Below are positions 35,813 to 44,442 of a DNA stretch of 64,000 bases, one piece after another. This stretch comes from Mycobacterium sp. 141 (GTDB lineage Bacteria; Actinomycetota; Actinomycetes; Mycobacteriales; Mycobacteriaceae). Location of the stretch: the NCBI RefSeq assembly GCF_000382405.1, contig NZ_KB908274.1, positions 1-64,000 of the forward strand. The letters run 5' to 3'. The position numbers were made by a program, and so were the translations under genes. The notes below the pieces were generated by a model, which saw only the letters and a list, made by a program, of their open reading frames with translations, ran no database searches and had not been told where the DNA came from. Position 1 is the first letter of the stretch. The number at the start of each line of letters is the position of its first letter.

Positions 35813-36355
35813 ATGCGCAGGAGAATGCTGGTACCCCTGGTGAGCGCGGTGATCGGCGCCGGCCTCGGTGTCGCCGGCGTGGCCGCGGCGGATCCGCCGC
35901 CGCCTCCACCCCCGCCCCCGCTGAATCTCAATGCGCTTGCGCAGGTCAAGCCGTCGGAGTTCGCAATGCAGAACGGTGAGTACTACGCATTCGCAGTGCC
36001 GGGCGACATCGCGTGCGCCATCAGCCGCACGTCGGGCAACTACGGCTGTACCGGCCCACTGCCCGCAGCTCCAGACGGGGCCAACGCGGTCACGGGCGCA
36101 CAACAGGGACCGCCCACCTTCCGCAACGACAACCGGCCACTGTTCGCCTTCGACGGGCTGCCCAACCGATTGCTGCCCGGGTCGCGCATCAGCTTCCGCA
36201 ACGTGACGTGTGGGACCGACGGCACAGTGACGATGTGCAGCAACTCTTTTGACGGGGCGGGGTTCGTCCTGAGCCCCGGGAGCAGCTATATCCTCGACCC
36301 GAACAACCCGCTGCTGCTCAACACCGGCGAGGGCCGCAACCCGTTCGCCAACTAA
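35813..36355 (+). CDS. exported proline-rich-N-terminus protein of unknown function
   Basis: A 180-residue secreted protein: signal peptide (MRRRMLVPLVSAVIGAGLGV, cleavage after VAAA), a proline run (DPPPPPPPPPL), then a compact domain with four cysteines (IACAISRTSGNYGCTG and NVTCGTDGTVTMCSNSFDG), likely two disulfides. AAGGTGG precedes the start. It ends overlapping choD by 4 bp on the opposite strand. Domain not recognised. Confidence 0.8.
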   Translation: MRRRMLVPLVSAVIGAGLGVAGVAAADPPPPPPPPPLNLNALAQVKPSEFAMQNGEYYAFAVPGDIACAISRTSGNYGCTGPLPAAPDGANAVTGAQQGPPTFRNDNRPLFAFDGLPNRLLPGSRISFRNVTCGTDGTVTMCSNSFDGAGFVLSPGSSYILDPNNPLLLNTGEGRNPFAN

Positions 36356-38088
36356 ACGGTCGTGTTGACCGGCTCGATCGGCAACCGCCGCAACGCACCC
36401 GGAGCATCGACGGGCACCACGGGATACAACGGGGTGACCGGGTCGAGCCGCTGATACGGCTGCCCCTGGGCCGGCCGGACATCTTCCTGATCCTTGTTGG
36501 GCCACAGCGACGCCGCCCGCTCCGCCTGTGCAGTGATCGAAAGAGACGGATTCACACCGAGATTCGCTGAGATCGCGGCGCCGTCGGCGACGTAGAGCGT
36601 CGGGTAGTTGTACACCCGCTGGTACGGGTCGATGACGCCGTGTTCAGCGTCGGCACCGATCGCGGCACCGCCGAGGAAGTGCGCGGTCAGCGGGATGTTG
36701 AACAGTTCACCCCAGGTACCACCCGCGATACCGCCGACCTTCTCCGCCATCCGCCTGGTGAATTCGTTGCCCACCGGGATCCACGTCGGATTCGGTTCTC
36801 CGTGGCCCTGTTTGGACGTCAACACCCGTCGGCCCCCCGGCCCGCGTCTGGTGAAGGTGGTGATCGAGTTGTCCAGATGCTGCATCACCAAGGCGATGAC
36901 CGTCCGTTCACTCCAGCGCGCCGGGTTCAGCAGCCGGATCAAAAGTGCAGGCCGCTCCCGGCCTTGGTCCAGGAACTGGCGCCAGCGCGGCACATCGGTG
37001 CCGCCCGGGCCGGTGCCGTCGGTCATCAGGGTCTGCAGCAGGCCCATCGCATTGGACCCCTTGCCGTACCGCACCGGCTCGACGTGGGTATCAGCGGTGG
37101 GATGTACCGACGATGTGATCGCCACCCCATGGGTGAGATCCAGATCCGGTGGCACCGTGAGGGTTTGGGCTCCGACGATCGACTCGGAGTTGGTGCGGGT
37201 CAGCACGCCCAGACGTTCGGACAGCTTGGGCAGTTTGCCAGTGTCACGCATCTTGAAGAGCAGCTTCTGGGTGTTGTACGTGCCCGCCGCCAGGACCAGG
37301 TGCGACGCGGTGAAGGTCTTGCGGTGACGACGCAGCTTGCTGCCCGTCTTCACCGTGCTGACCTCCCACAGACCGTCGGGCCGCTGCTCGAACCCGGTGA
37401 CCGTCGTCATCGGATGCACTTGCGCGCCAGCCGATTCGGCGAGACCGAGGTAGTTCTTGACCAAGGTGTTCTTGGCGCCGTGGCGGCAGCCCGTCATGCA
37501 CTCGCCGCATTCCAGGCACCCGGTGCGGGCGGGCCCCGCGCCACCGAAGAACGGGTCGGGCACAGTCTTGCCCGGCGTCTTCTCGCCATGAGGCCCGAAG
37601 AACACGCCGACAGGCGTGGCAACGAAGGTGTCCCCGCATCCCATGTCGTCGGCCACCTCTTTGACGATGCGGTCGGCATCGGTGAAGGTCGGGTTCTTCA
37701 CCACGCCGAGCATGCGTTGCGCCTGCTCGTAATGGGGCATGAGCTCGGCGCGCCAGTCGGTGATGCCCTTCCACTGCGGATCGTTGAAGAACGGCTCCGG
37801 CGGCACGTACAACGTGTTGGCGTAGTTCAGCGATCCGCCACCGACGCCGGCACCGGCCAAGATCATCACGTTGCGGAGCAGATGGATGCGCTGGATGCCG
37901 TACATGCCCAGCTGCGGCGCCCACAGGAACTTGCGCAGGTCCCACGAGGTGTTGGCGAAGTCGGCGTCGGCAAACCGTCGGCCGGCCTCCAGTACACCGA
38001 CGCGATAACCCTTTTCGGTCAGCCGCAGCGCACTGACGCTGCCACCGAACCCGGAACCGATAACCAGGACATCGTAGTCAGGCTGCAT
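36352..38088 (-). CDS. choD: cholesterol oxidase / GMC-family FAD oxidoreductase ChoD
   Basis: A 578-residue GMC oxidoreductase. The FAD-binding VLVIGSGFGGSVSALRLTEK, the AGAGVGGGSLNYANTLYVPP block and the C-terminal LYVADGAAISANLGVNPSLS are typical. A Cys cluster (GCLECGECMTGCRHGAKNTL) is characteristic of this ChoD class. No Tat or lipoprotein signal is seen, so it is probably cytosolic or peripheral. Mycobacterial ChoD is annotated as cholesterol oxidase, but its requirement for cholesterol growth is doubtful. Confidence 0.93.
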   Translation of the reverse strand: MQPDYDVLVIGSGFGGSVSALRLTEKGYRVGVLEAGRRFADADFANTSWDLRKFLWAPQLGMYGIQRIHLLRNVMILAGAGVGGGSLNYANTLYVPPEPFFNDPQWKGITDWRAELMPHYEQAQRMLGVVKNPTFTDADRIVKEVADDMGCGDTFVATPVGVFFGPHGEKTPGKTVPDPFFGGAGPARTGCLECGECMTGCRHGAKNTLVKNYLGLAESAGAQVHPMTTVTGFEQRPDGLWEVSTVKTGSKLRRHRKTFTASHLVLAAGTYNTQKLLFKMRDTGKLPKLSERLGVLTRTNSESIVGAQTLTVPPDLDLTHGVAITSSVHPTADTHVEPVRYGKGSNAMGLLQTLMTDGTGPGGTDVPRWRQFLDQGRERPALLIRLLNPARWSERTVIALVMQHLDNSITTFTRRGPGGRRVLTSKQGHGEPNPTWIPVGNEFTRRMAEKVGGIAGGTWGELFNIPLTAHFLGGAAIGADAEHGVIDPYQRVYNYPTLYVADGAAISANLGVNPSLSITAQAERAASLWPNKDQEDVRPAQGQPYQRLDPVTPLYPVVPVDAPGALRRLPIEPVNTTV

Positions 38089-38158
38089 GTGACCAGTATG
38101 ACGCTACTGAACAGTAACTTCTAGACAGGAGAGCCTAACTTGTAAAGGGCTCATTGCC

Positions 38159-38222
38159 GCGAGCAGACGCGCAATCGCATGGATCGCGGCGGTTTCCTGC
38201 GAGTCTGTGTCTGCTCGGCGGG
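38159..38222. repeat. intergenic palindrome, copy C (subfamily 2)
   Basis: Starts GCGAGCAGACGCGCAATCGC and ends GTGTCTGCTCGGCGGG. Outer arms match copies A and B; the core (AATCGCATG...GCGAGTCT) matches only copy D read backwards. Unlike the other three copies it lies between divergent genes (choD and the DUF559 gene), so a pure terminator role does not fit. Confidence 0.72.
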
Positions 38223-38307
38223 AGGAAGTTATCCACAATCCTGACTTCATCCCCAGATTGCGCAAGTGGTGCCGCAGCCAGGGTCGGCGACGGCACACGA
38301 TTCGAAC

Positions 38308-39198
38308 GTGACTACACCTGCGTCGGCACTGCTGGAAGAGGCCGGCGGGTTCGCCACCACTCGACAACTGCTGACCGTGATGACGCGTCAACAACTGGAT
38401 GTCCAAGTGCGCAATGGCCGCCTCACCCGTGTCTGGTACGGCGTCTATGCCGCAGCCCCACCAGACTTGATGGGGCGGCTGGCGGCGCTCGACGTGTTCA
38501 TGGGCGGCGGTAGGGCGGTCGCGTGTCTGGGCACCGCGGCTGCCCTGTACGGGTTCGATTTCGAAAACACGACGGCGATCCATGTGCTCGATCCGGGTGT
38601 ACGGATGCGTCCCACCGTCGGCCTGATGGTTCACCAACGGATCGGCGCCCCGCTGCGGCGGGTGGCCGGACGTCTCGCGACGGCACCGGCATGGACCGCG
38701 GTCGAGATCGCCCGACAGCTGCCGCGCCCCCGCGCACTCGCCGCCCTCGACGGCGTGCTGCACTCAGCGCTCTGCACTCCCGCCGACCTCGACAAAGCCG
38801 TGCGCGAACAGGCGGGGCGACGCGGCATCGTCGCGGTGCGCGAGCTTCTGCCATATGCCGACGGCCGCGCCGAATCCGCCATGGAAAGCGAGGCCCGCCT
38901 CGTCATGATCGATCACGGCCTGCCACTACCGGAACTGCAGTACGAGATCCACGGCCGGCACGGTCAGCTTTGGCGTGTCGACTTCGCGTGGCCCGAAGCG
39001 CGCGTCGCCGCCGAGTACGAGGGCCTCGACTGGCACTCCGGGCCCGCCAAGATGATCGAGGACAAGACCCGGCTCGCCGGTATCCAAGAGCAGGCGTGGA
39101 CTGTCATTCCGATCGTGGCTCAAGATGTTCGCCGATACCGCAGCAGGCTTGCCGATCGCATCGCCTATCACCTTTCAGCTGCGCAGCTGGCTGGGTGA
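38308..39198 (+). CDS. AbiEi-like/DUF559 (Vsr-like endonuclease fold) protein
   Basis: A 296-residue protein of a family common in mycobacteria. The N-terminal part (LLEEAGGFATTRQLLTVMTR and RLTRVWYGVYAAAPPD) is a winged-helix as in AbiEi antitoxins; the C-terminal part has the DUF559/Vsr nuclease pattern ESEARLVMIDHGL, WRVDFAWPEARVAAEYEG and a later conserved D-x-R. GTG 38308 is the most plausible start. No AbiEii-type toxin is next to it, so it is not an evident toxin-antitoxin pair. Role unknown. Confidence 0.83.
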   Translation: MTTPASALLEEAGGFATTRQLLTVMTRQQLDVQVRNGRLTRVWYGVYAAAPPDLMGRLAALDVFMGGGRAVACLGTAAALYGFDFENTTAIHVLDPGVRMRPTVGLMVHQRIGAPLRRVAGRLATAPAWTAVEIARQLPRPRALAALDGVLHSALCTPADLDKAVREQAGRRGIVAVRELLPYADGRAESAMESEARLVMIDHGLPLPELQYEIHGRHGQLWRVDFAWPEARVAAEYEGLDWHSGPAKMIEDKTRLAGIQEQAWTVIPIVAQDVRRYRSRLADRIAYHLSAAQLAG

Positions 39199-39202
39199 CG
39201 CT

Positions 39203-39267
39203 GCCGAGCAGACAGAGACTCGCACAAATCCGCCCTCGTTCATGCGATTCAGCGACTGCTCGCGGGG
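39203..39267. repeat. intergenic palindrome, copy D (subfamily 2)
   Basis: Runs from GCCGAGCAGACAGAGACTCG to GCGACTGCTCGCGGGG in the 71-bp gap between the convergent DUF559 gene and guaB3. Its reverse complement aligns with copy C across the whole core (GAATCGCATG and TGCGAGTCT). Confidence 0.75.
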
Positions 39268-39269
39268 AG

Positions 39270-40406
39270 TCAGGACCCGACGGTCAAGCCGACCTTCTGG
39301 AACTCCTTGAGATCGCAGTACCCGGCCTTGGCCATGGCCCGACGTAGCCCACCAACCAGGTTCAGCGAGCCGAACGGGTCATCCGAAGGCCCGTTGAGGA
39401 CGGTCTCCAACGCCGGCCGCTCCCCGAGCGCAATCTGCAGCAGTGCACCGCGCGGCAGCGACGGGTGCGCCGCGGCGGCCGGCCAGAACCAGCCGTCCCC
39501 CTGCGCCTCCGCGGCAACCGAAAGTGGCGTGCCCAGCACCACCGCGTCGGCGCCGCACGCAATTGCCTTGGCCAGGTCGCCCGATGTGTGGATGTCGCCG
39601 TCGGCCAGCACATGCACGTAGCGGCCGCCGGTTTCGTCGAGGTACTCCCGGCGCGCGGCGGCCGCATCGGCGATCGCCGTGGCCATCGGCACGCTGATAC
39701 CCAATACCTCGTCGCTGGTGGTGACCCCCTGTGTGGAGCCGTAGCCGACGATGACGCCGGCCGCACCCGTGCGCATCAAGTGCAGGGCAGTGCGGTGGTC
39801 CAGGACACCGCCCGCCACCACCGGCACATCGAGCTCGGAGATGAATTTCTTCAAATTGAGGGGCTCACCGGCGCCGTCATCCTTGGCGACCCGCTCGGCC
39901 GAGATGATGCTGCCCTGGATGACCAGCAGGTCGATACCGGCAGCCACCAGGGCGGGCGTCAGCGCCTGGGCGTTTTGCGGGCTGACCCGGACCGCAGTCG
40001 TCACCCCGGCCTCCCGGATGCGGGCCACCGATTGCCCCAGCAGCTCCGGGTTCAACGGTGCCGCGTGCAGTTGCTGCAGCAGCCGGATCGCCGCTGACGG
40101 CTCATCGGAAGCCGCCGCCTTCTCCAGGACCTGGGCGATCTTCTCCTCGACATCGGCGTGCCTGCCGATCAGACCCTCACCATTCAGCACACCCAGCCCG
40201 CCGAGGCGGCCGAGTTCGATGGCGAATTCGACCGATACCAACGCGTCCGTGGGGTGGGCGATGACGGGAATCTCGAACCGGTAGGCATCTAGCTGCCAGG
40301 TCGTCGACACATCCTTCGACGACCGAGTGCGCCGGGACGGCACTATGTTGATGTCGTTGAGTTCATAGGTCCGGCGGGCGGTTCTGCCCATGCCGATTTC
40401 GACCAT
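39270..40406 (-). CDS. guaB3: GuaB3, IMP dehydrogenase-family protein
   Basis: A 378-residue TIM-barrel protein of the IMPDH/GMPR family without CBS domains. Start MVEIGMGRTARRTYELNDIN matches known GuaB3 proteins (a three-residue longer start exists at 40415). The loop that carries the catalytic Cys in IMPDH (GSICTT) reads GYGSTQGVTTSD here and has no Cys. The biochemical role is unsettled. It follows guaB2 by about 50 bp, so the two form an operon. Confidence 0.93.
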   Translation of the reverse strand: MVEIGMGRTARRTYELNDINIVPSRRTRSSKDVSTTWQLDAYRFEIPVIAHPTDALVSVEFAIELGRLGGLGVLNGEGLIGRHADVEEKIAQVLEKAAASDEPSAAIRLLQQLHAAPLNPELLGQSVARIREAGVTTAVRVSPQNAQALTPALVAAGIDLLVIQGSIISAERVAKDDGAGEPLNLKKFISELDVPVVAGGVLDHRTALHLMRTGAAGVIVGYGSTQGVTTSDEVLGISVPMATAIADAAAARREYLDETGGRYVHVLADGDIHTSGDLAKAIACGADAVVLGTPLSVAAEAQGDGWFWPAAAAHPSLPRGALLQIALGERPALETVLNGPSDDPFGSLNLVGGLRRAMAKAGYCDLKEFQKVGLTVGS

Positions 40407-40458
40407 GTCACGCATGACGAGCCCTCTCTTTGCGTGTGCTTCGGCGCGCGAGCGCTCG

Positions 40459-42000
40459 TCAGCGGGTGGAGTAGTTCGGTGCTTCGACAGTCATTGTGAT
40501 GTCGTGCGGGTGGCTCTCTTTCAGCCCCGCCGCAGTGATCTGCACGAATTGGGCCTGCTGCAGCGCTTCGATGGAGGCCGATCCGGTGTAGCCCATGGCA
40601 GCCCGCAGACCGCCGGTGAGCTGGTGGATGACGGTCGAGAGCGGCCCGCGGAACGGCACCCGGCCCTCGATACCCTCGGGCACGAGCTTGTCCTCGGAGA
40701 GCACATCGTCCTGGAAGTAGCGGTCCTTGGAGTAGCTCTTGGCCGCACCCCGGCCCTGCATGGCACCCAGCGAGCCCATACCGCGGTAGCTCTTGAACTG
40801 CTTGCCGTTGACGAAGATCAGATCACCAGGCGATTCGGCGGTGCCGGCCAGCAGCGAGCCCAGCATGGCCGTCGACGCACCGGCCGCGAGCGCCTTGGCG
40901 ATGTCGCCGGAGTATTGCAAACCGCCGTCGGCGATCACGGGCACCCCGAACGGCTTGCAGGCCGCGACGGCCTCGAGGATCGCGGTGATCTGCGGAGCTC
41001 CCACGCCAGCCACCACCCGGGTCGTACAGATCGAGCCCGGGCCGACACCGACCTTCACCGCGTCGGCGCCGGCCTCGACCAGCGCCGCTGCCGCGGCCCG
41101 GGTGGCGACGTTGCCGCCGACCACCTCGACACGGTCGCCGACCGCGGTCTTGAGCCTGTACACCATGTCCAGCACACCCCGGTTATGGGCGTGGGCGGTG
41201 TCGACGATCAGCACGTCCACGCCGGCCTCGAGAAGCGTCATGGCCCGGGTCCAGGCGTCATCACCCACACCGACGGCAGCGCCGACCAGTAGCCGGCCGT
41301 CGCTGTCCTTGGTGGCCAGCGGGAACTGCTCAGTCTTGACGAAGTCCTTCACCGTGATCAGGCCGGTGAGCTTGCCGTGGCCGTCGACGATGGGCAACTT
41401 CTCGATCTTGTGCCGGCGCAGCAGCCCGAGCGCGGCCTCCGCGGAGACACCCTCGCGGGCGGTGATCAGTGGTGCTTTAGTCATCACCTCGGAAACCGGC
41501 TTGTTCTGGTCGACCTCGAACCGCATGTCGCGGTTGGTGATGATCCCGACGAGGGCACCGTCCCCGTCGACCACCGGTAGCCCCGAGATCCGGAACCGCG
41601 CACACATCGCGTCCACCTCGGCCAGCGTGTTGTCCGGCGAGCATGTCACCGGGTCGGTGACCATGCCGGCCTCGGACCGCTTCACGGTCTCCACCTGACC
41701 CGCCTGCTCGGCGACCGGCAGGTTGCGGTGCAGCACGCCCATACCGCCGGCGCGGGCCATCGCAATCGCCATCCGCGACTCGGTCACGGTGTCCATGGCC
41801 GAGCTGACCAGCGGTACCTTCAGCCGGATCTTGCGGGTGACCTGGCTGGACGTGTCCGCTGTGGCAGGCACCACGTCCGAGGCGGCCGGCAACAGCAGCA
41901 CATCGTCGAACGTCAGACCGAGCATGGCGATCTTCGTCGGATCGTCGCCGCCGGTCGGCACCGGTACGGCAATGGGAACGCTGCTTTCAGCGATCGACAT
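40459..42000 (-). CDS. guaB2: inosine-5'-monophosphate dehydrogenase GuaB2
   Basis: The essential IMPDH converts IMP to XMP with NAD+, committing purine flux to GMP. The 513-residue protein has two CBS domains (about 115-235) inserted in the barrel, the catalytic C325 in GPGSICTTR, the flap RGMGSLGAMQ, and a C-terminal SIEALQQAQFVQITAAGLKE. Works upstream of GuaA. ATG at 42000; the 171-bp gap to the divergent DUF5319 gene must contain its promoter. Confidence 0.97.
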   Translation of the reverse strand: MSIAESSVPIAVPVPTGGDDPTKIAMLGLTFDDVLLLPAASDVVPATADTSSQVTRKIRLKVPLVSSAMDTVTESRMAIAMARAGGMGVLHRNLPVAEQAGQVETVKRSEAGMVTDPVTCSPDNTLAEVDAMCARFRISGLPVVDGDGALVGIITNRDMRFEVDQNKPVSEVMTKAPLITAREGVSAEAALGLLRRHKIEKLPIVDGHGKLTGLITVKDFVKTEQFPLATKDSDGRLLVGAAVGVGDDAWTRAMTLLEAGVDVLIVDTAHAHNRGVLDMVYRLKTAVGDRVEVVGGNVATRAAAAALVEAGADAVKVGVGPGSICTTRVVAGVGAPQITAILEAVAACKPFGVPVIADGGLQYSGDIAKALAAGASTAMLGSLLAGTAESPGDLIFVNGKQFKSYRGMGSLGAMQGRGAAKSYSKDRYFQDDVLSEDKLVPEGIEGRVPFRGPLSTVIHQLTGGLRAAMGYTGSASIEALQQAQFVQITAAGLKESHPHDITMTVEAPNYSTR

Positions 42001-42171
42001 GGGCGGGCCTCCAGGTGACAGGCGCGGTCGCAGAGCTTTACCCCTAATCCTATCGGCTCGCTACTTATGCCCGTGCCACCGCCGGACTGGCGCGCGGAGT
42101 CGCCGTGCCACGAGGCGCGGGCCCTCGCGGCGGCTGGCGCGAGGGCTGTGGTGCTGCGTAGGCTGGGACTC

Positions 42172-42576
42172 GTGCGTGACCACCTCCCACCTGGTTTGCC
42201 ACCCGATCCCTTCGCCGACGATCCGTGCGATCCGTCGGCAGCGCTGGATGCCATCGAGCCGGGCCAGCCGCTGGACCCACAGGAGCGCACCGCGGTCGAG
42301 GCCGACCTGGCGGATCTTGCGGTATACGAAGCGTTGTTGGCGCACAAGGGAATTCGCGGCCTCGTGGTGTGCTGCGACGAATGCCAGCAGGACCACTACC
42401 ACGACTGGGACATGCTGCGCGCCAATCTGCTGCAACTGCTCGTCGACGGCACCGTCCGCCCGCATGAGCCGGCGTACGACCCAGAGCCCGACGCCTACGT
42501 GACGTGGGACTACTGCCGCGGTTACGCCGACGCTTCACTCAATCAAGCCACCTCGGAAACCGACGGCTACCGCTGA
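42172..42576 (+). CDS. DUF5319 family protein (Rv3412-like)
   Basis: A 134-residue acidic cytosolic protein conserved in mycobacteria, beginning VRDHLPPGLPPDPFADDPCD from GTG 42172. The motif VVCCDECQQDHYHDWDMLRA and the YVTWDYCRGYADASL tail carry Cys and His residues that could bind a metal. Function unknown. Gene order beside guaB2 and the sigD locus matches M. tuberculosis Rv3412. Its 3' end overlaps that of rsdA by 10 bp. Confidence 0.9.
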   Translation: MRDHLPPGLPPDPFADDPCDPSAALDAIEPGQPLDPQERTAVEADLADLAVYEALLAHKGIRGLVVCCDECQQDHYHDWDMLRANLLQLLVDGTVRPHEPAYDPEPDAYVTWDYCRGYADASLNQATSETDGYR

Positions 42577-43781
42577 CCGCCGCCACCTGTACCGGGTAAT
42601 TCGGGAGCTTCTATGACCGAGGTCACCGGTAGCTGAGGCCGATCGGCGTGCCCTGGCTGGTCAAGGGCGCCCTGTCGCTGCTGCGGCACGTCCTGACCGG
42701 GCTGCTCTGCGCTGTCACCGCCACTTGTCGAGCCGCCGTGCGCCGAACCGGCCACAGTCGGTTCGGCCGTCGGAGAAACGCTCACGGTAGGCAGGGTCGT
42801 GGTCTGGGTATGCGTCGGCGATGACACCACCGACGAAGGCACCGACGAGACGGCCGAGGACGGCGTCACTTCCTCGCGCGGACTGGACGACGGGGCCGCC
42901 GTACTCGTCGACGTGACTGGCGACGACGTCGTGGCTGGCGACGACGTGGCTGGCGACGACGTGACCGATGCCGAGGTCTCGGTGGATGTCGACGGGGTCG
43001 GGGACGACGCATCGGACGACGACGTATCGGACGACGACGTGGTGGTCTCCGCCGGCGTCGACGAACTCGTGCCCGACGGCGTGCTGGTCGGTGACGTGCT
43101 CGTCGGTGCGGACGTATCGGATGTGCTGGACGTGCTGGTCTGCGTCTCAGGTACCTCCGGCAGCACGACCGGCGGAGCGTTGGGCGGCACCGTCGCGTTG
43201 GGATCGCGGTTCTCGACCTTGACCGACAACTGCTGCAACTGATCGACCAACTGCTGCTTGCGCTCGGCGTCGTTGACCGTCGCCACCGTGGTGGTGATGG
43301 TGCTCAGCTTTTCCTGTGCGGCCTGCCACTGGCCCTGGTCGATGAGCTGCTGGACCTGCGCCAACTCGGCCGAGGCAAGCTCGACCTTGACGTCCCGGGT
43401 GGGCCGGTCGCCGAACATCACGGTGCGCATGCCGTAGAGCGCGTCGCCGGGACCGGCGCCGTAGACGGCCGCGCCGAACCCGCCCAGGCACAGCACTGCC
43501 GCGGCCACCGATCCGACCAACGCCAGCGGCAGCCGCGGCCACCTGCGCGGAGTTCCGCGGTTCAGGGCCGAGATCGCGTCGCGGGTAGTCACGACACCTG
43601 ACGTCGGACGCCGTGCCTCGTCGCGCCACCCTGCGAGCAACTGGGCCAGCTCGGCCTCAGCGGAGTCTGTCGCGTACACCGGGTTGTCGAGCGAAAGCGC
43701 CTCGATGAACCGGTCGGTGCGGTTGATCTCGTTCAGTGCGGGATCGCCACCATTGGACGTCCAGCGGCCGAAGTCAGGCAT
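42567..43781 (-). CDS. rsdA: anti-sigma-D factor RsdA
   Basis: RsdA holds SigD inactive at the membrane until proteolysed. The 404-residue protein has a cytoplasmic N-terminal sigma-binding region (MPDFGRWTSNGGDPALNEIN; AELAQLLAGWRDEARRP), one membrane segment (about 85-107, LPLALVGSVAAAVLCLGGFG), a helical external segment (about 110-185) and a Ser/Thr/Pro-rich tail of about 200 residues. The start overlaps the sigD stop, so the pair is co-translated. The tail is low complexity and probably glycosylated or wall-spanning. Confidence 0.92.
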   Translation of the reverse strand: MPDFGRWTSNGGDPALNEINRTDRFIEALSLDNPVYATDSAEAELAQLLAGWRDEARRPTSGVVTTRDAISALNRGTPRRWPRLPLALVGSVAAAVLCLGGFGAAVYGAGPGDALYGMRTVMFGDRPTRDVKVELASAELAQVQQLIDQGQWQAAQEKLSTITTTVATVNDAERKQQLVDQLQQLSVKVENRDPNATVPPNAPPVVLPEVPETQTSTSSTSDTSAPTSTSPTSTPSGTSSSTPAETTTSSSDTSSSDASSPTPSTSTETSASVTSSPATSSPATTSSPVTSTSTAAPSSSPREEVTPSSAVSSVPSSVVSSPTHTQTTTLPTVSVSPTAEPTVAGSAHGGSTSGGDSAEQPGQDVPQQRQGALDQPGHADRPQLPVTSVIEAPELPGTGGGGQR

Positions 43782-44352
43782 AGTCACGTCCCGTCGCCAT
43801 GACTTCCGACTTCAGCCGACTCAGCGCCCGGTGCTGGGCCACCCGGACAGCGCCGGCGGTGCTGCCGACGGCTTCTGCGGTCTCCTCGGCGCTCATGCCG
43901 ACCACGACCCGCAGGATCAGGATCTCGCGTTGCTTCTCCGGCAGCACCGACAACAGCTTGGCCATCCGCGCCGAGGATTCGGTGTCGAGAGCCGACTGTT
44001 CCGGGCCGGCTTCCAACGAGTAGCGCTCCGGCACCGCATCGGTAGGGTCAGCCCGATTCCGGGCTGCCGCGCGATGCGCGTCGGCAACCTTGTGCGCGGC
44101 GATGCCATACACAAACGCCAGGAAGGGTCGCCCCTGATCCTTGTAGCGCGGCAGCGCCGTAATGGCGGCCAAGCACACCTCCTGCGCAACGTCATCCGCT
44201 GAAAGACCACTTCGTTCGGTCATGCCGACTCGCGCCCGGACGTACCGAACGATGATCGGCCGGATGATCTCCAGGACTTCCTGAAGCGCATTCCGATCGC
44301 CGGCCACAGCCTCGGCAACGACAGCGTCGAGACGGTCTCCCGAACTTGTCAT
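43774..44352 (-). CDS. sigD: ECF RNA polymerase sigma factor SigD
   Basis: A 192-residue ECF sigma factor. Region 2 is ALQEVLEIIRPIIVRYVRAR and DDVAQEVCLAAITALPRYKD, with RPFLAFVYGIAAHKVADAHR; region 4 is LSVLPEKQREILILRVVVGM and STAGAVRVAQHRALSRLKSE. In M. tuberculosis SigD controls starvation and ribosome-associated genes and is restrained by RsdA, encoded next. Confidence 0.95.
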   Translation of the reverse strand: MTSSGDRLDAVVAEAVAGDRNALQEVLEIIRPIIVRYVRARVGMTERSGLSADDVAQEVCLAAITALPRYKDQGRPFLAFVYGIAAHKVADAHRAAARNRADPTDAVPERYSLEAGPEQSALDTESSARMAKLLSVLPEKQREILILRVVVGMSAEETAEAVGSTAGAVRVAQHRALSRLKSEVMATGRDYA

Positions 44353-44442
44353 CGTGGGCGATATCTCCAGCGTTACTCGGCACCGACACTCGCAGGCACT
44401 TGGTTGAGCTAAACAATAACGATCGGCGGGAGGCGACCGGGA

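Noticed and set aside
38308..39198. DUF559/AbiEi-like gene considered as half of a toxin-antitoxin system
   Set aside because: No AbiEii-type nucleotidyltransferase toxin or other partner next to it; neighbours are choD and guaB3.
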